A stretch of 64,000 nucleotides of DNA, from positions 1-64,000 of the forward strand of contig CAMVAT010000014.1 in assembly GCA_947165505.1 (NCBI GenBank), written 5' to 3'. This document shows positions 62,939-64,000 of this stretch, piece by piece; position 1 is the first letter of the stretch; the number at the start of each line of letters is the position of its first letter. The notes under the pieces are model-generated. The model made no database searches. It was not told the origin of the DNA and saw nothing but the letters and a program-made list of their open reading frames with translations. Source of the DNA: an uncultured Prevotellaceae bacterium (GTDB taxonomy: Bacteria > Bacteroidota > Bacteroidia > Bacteroidales > Bacteroidaceae). A program made the translations under genes and the position numbers.

Positions 62939-64000
62939 TTATAAATCCTTGCAATAGCACCTTCTCCGCTTGACGTATTGCGGGTGCAGCGGTTTCCACT
63001 GTGTCAGTTCCCTGACATTGTTTTCCAGTTGCGGTCCCGTCTCTGCCCATTTGAATCCATACTTGTTAAATACAGGTATGAGATCGTCGAAGAAGAGCGC
63101 GTTCACGCCGAGTCCCTGCAGGTCGGGTCTGACGGCGATGAGCAGCATTTCGGCATTGTCGGCTCGCTTCCATTTCAGCGCCTTCAGCAGGTGATACCAG
63201 CCGAAGGGCCACAGCCGTCCGTTGGCTTTTCTCATAGCCTCAGACATACATCCCATGCAGATGGCCACGCCCACCACTTCGTCTTTTTCATTGACGATGA
63301 TAGGCATCAGCTGCTTATCCACCAGGGCGAGATATTTCTTGACATATCCATCCACCTGGTCGTCTGAGAGGCTGGTAAATCCGAAGATGGGCTGATAGGC
63401 CTCGTTGAGCAGGTTGAAGATACGTCTGCCATACCCTCCCTTCACAATATCTTTGTCGGTCACCTTGATGACCCTCAGTCCGGCTTGTTCCCTGTCGTAT
63501 TGCGCCACCCTCTGATACTTAGGCGGCACCGCCTCGGGAATATCGACCCTGACCTGCACCCAGTCCACCTCTTTCACGAATCCCAGGGCCTCGAGATGCT
63601 TCGGGTAATACTCCGGATTGTAGATCGTATTCATCGACCCCAAGAGTTGGAAATCCTCCACGAGCATACCCTCCTTGTCGAAATCGGTGATGCCAAGGGG
63701 TCCGTGTATTTTTTTCATGCCCTGCTCACGCCCCCATTGCGCCACTTGGTCGAGCAGCGCCTTAGCCACCTCGCAGTCGTCAATGAATTCGATCATGGAG
63801 AATCTGACGTTTTTCGTCTTCCACTTCTCGTTGGCTTTTTTATTGACGATGCCCACGATGCGTCCCACAGGCCTGTTTTGCATATATGCCACAAAGGGCT
63901 GCACCAGAACAGCGCTTTGCTTTCCGGCCTGATGTGCCGTCAAGATGTCTTTCACGTCGGAGACGAGGTCTGGCACATACTGTTCACATCCTTTGTATAT
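62939..64000 (-). CDS. GNAT-fold acyltransferase-like protein, 5' end outside window
   Basis: At least 353 residues; the open frame runs off the right edge (residues IYKGCEQY before the first internal GTG), so the start is not in the window. The pattern looks like a tandem GNAT-type N-acetyltransferase: AVLVQPFVAYMQNRPVGRIVGI, GREQGMKKIHGPLGITDFDKEG, YYPKHLEALGF and near the end NAEMLLIAVRPDLQGLGVNALFFDD. A basic Cys-containing tail (RRRCYCKDL) follows. It sits 34 nt upstream of the ketosynthase in the same direction. The substrate is unknown; an acyl transfer in the same lipid pathway is possible. Confidence 0.72.
   Translation of the reverse strand: MYKGCEQYVPDLVSDVKDILTAHQAGKQSAVLVQPFVAYMQNRPVGRIVGIVNKKANEKWKTKNVRFSMIEFIDDCEVAKALLDQVAQWGREQGMKKIHGPLGITDFDKEGMLVEDFQLLGSMNTIYNPEYYPKHLEALGFVKEVDWVQVRVDIPEAVPPKYQRVAQYDREQAGLRVIKVTDKDIVKGGYGRRIFNLLNEAYQPIFGFTSLSDDQVDGYVKKYLALVDKQLMPIIVNEKDEVVGVAICMGCMSEAMRKANGRLWPFGWYHLLKALKWKRADNAEMLLIAVRPDLQGLGVNALFFDDLIPVFNKYGFKWAETGPQLENNVRELTQWKPLHPQYVKRRRCYCKDL

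Overview
The window reads as chromosome of a Prevotella-like member of the Bacteroidota (Prevotella/Segatella group most likely). This rests on a SusC/SusD polysaccharide-utilisation locus, TTTG-N19/20-TAnnTTTG promoters, a fused lpxC-fabZ gene, a PorD-type (type IX secretion) gene next to recN, serine palmitoyltransferase, a long PurM, and a secreted protein with a Prevotella-style C-terminal sorting tail. No rRNA, insertion sequence, prophage or CRISPR array was seen.

Left part (1-20.3 kb). The 3' end of a tRNA-Glu, a SanA-type envelope protein and a YoeB-type toxin-antitoxin pair precede a mannan locus on the minus strand. In transcription order it holds a GH5 mannanase, SusC, SusD, a surface glycan-binding lipoprotein, GH26, a CE7 esterase, two more GH26 enzymes, a GH130 mannosylglucose phosphorylase, a GPH sugar symporter and an AGE-family epimerase. 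Together they would bind and cut acetylated mannan at the surface, import oligomers, reduce them to mannobiose, epimerise that to mannosyl-glucose, and phosphorolyse it to mannose-1-phosphate and glucose. A separate secreted protein with two beta-sandwich-like repeats lies just upstream.

Middle (20.5-43.6 kb, plus strand). Housekeeping genes follow: porD, recN, a degenerate trypsin-like/TPR protein, ettA, phoH, purC, menG, aroE, purM, prfA, pyrF, an HD-domain phosphohydrolase, lpxD, lpxC-fabZ, lpxA, miaA, a class A penicillin-binding protein and a Pif1-like helicase. Many spacers carry 7-, 8-, 11- or 14-nt simple tandem repeats or GC-rich hairpins. lpxD is preceded by a decayed tandem duplication of its promoter.

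Right part (43.7-64 kb). tRNA-Pro, serine palmitoyltransferase divergent from a lipid-kinase-like gene, trmN6, lon, tgt (without the usual zinc cysteines), an LptF/LptG permease, a DEAD-box helicase with a repetitive basic tail, gdhA, two small genes and RNase P RNA. The right edge holds the end of a minus-strand operon (GNAT-like protein, ketosynthase, acyl carrier protein, MMPL exporter, FAD-dependent desaturase-like enzyme, LolA) that looks like part of an aryl-polyene/flexirubin-type lipid or pigment cluster and runs off the window.

Motifs, residue numbers and promoter spacings were read by eye. Family assignments come from recognisable motifs, without database searches.
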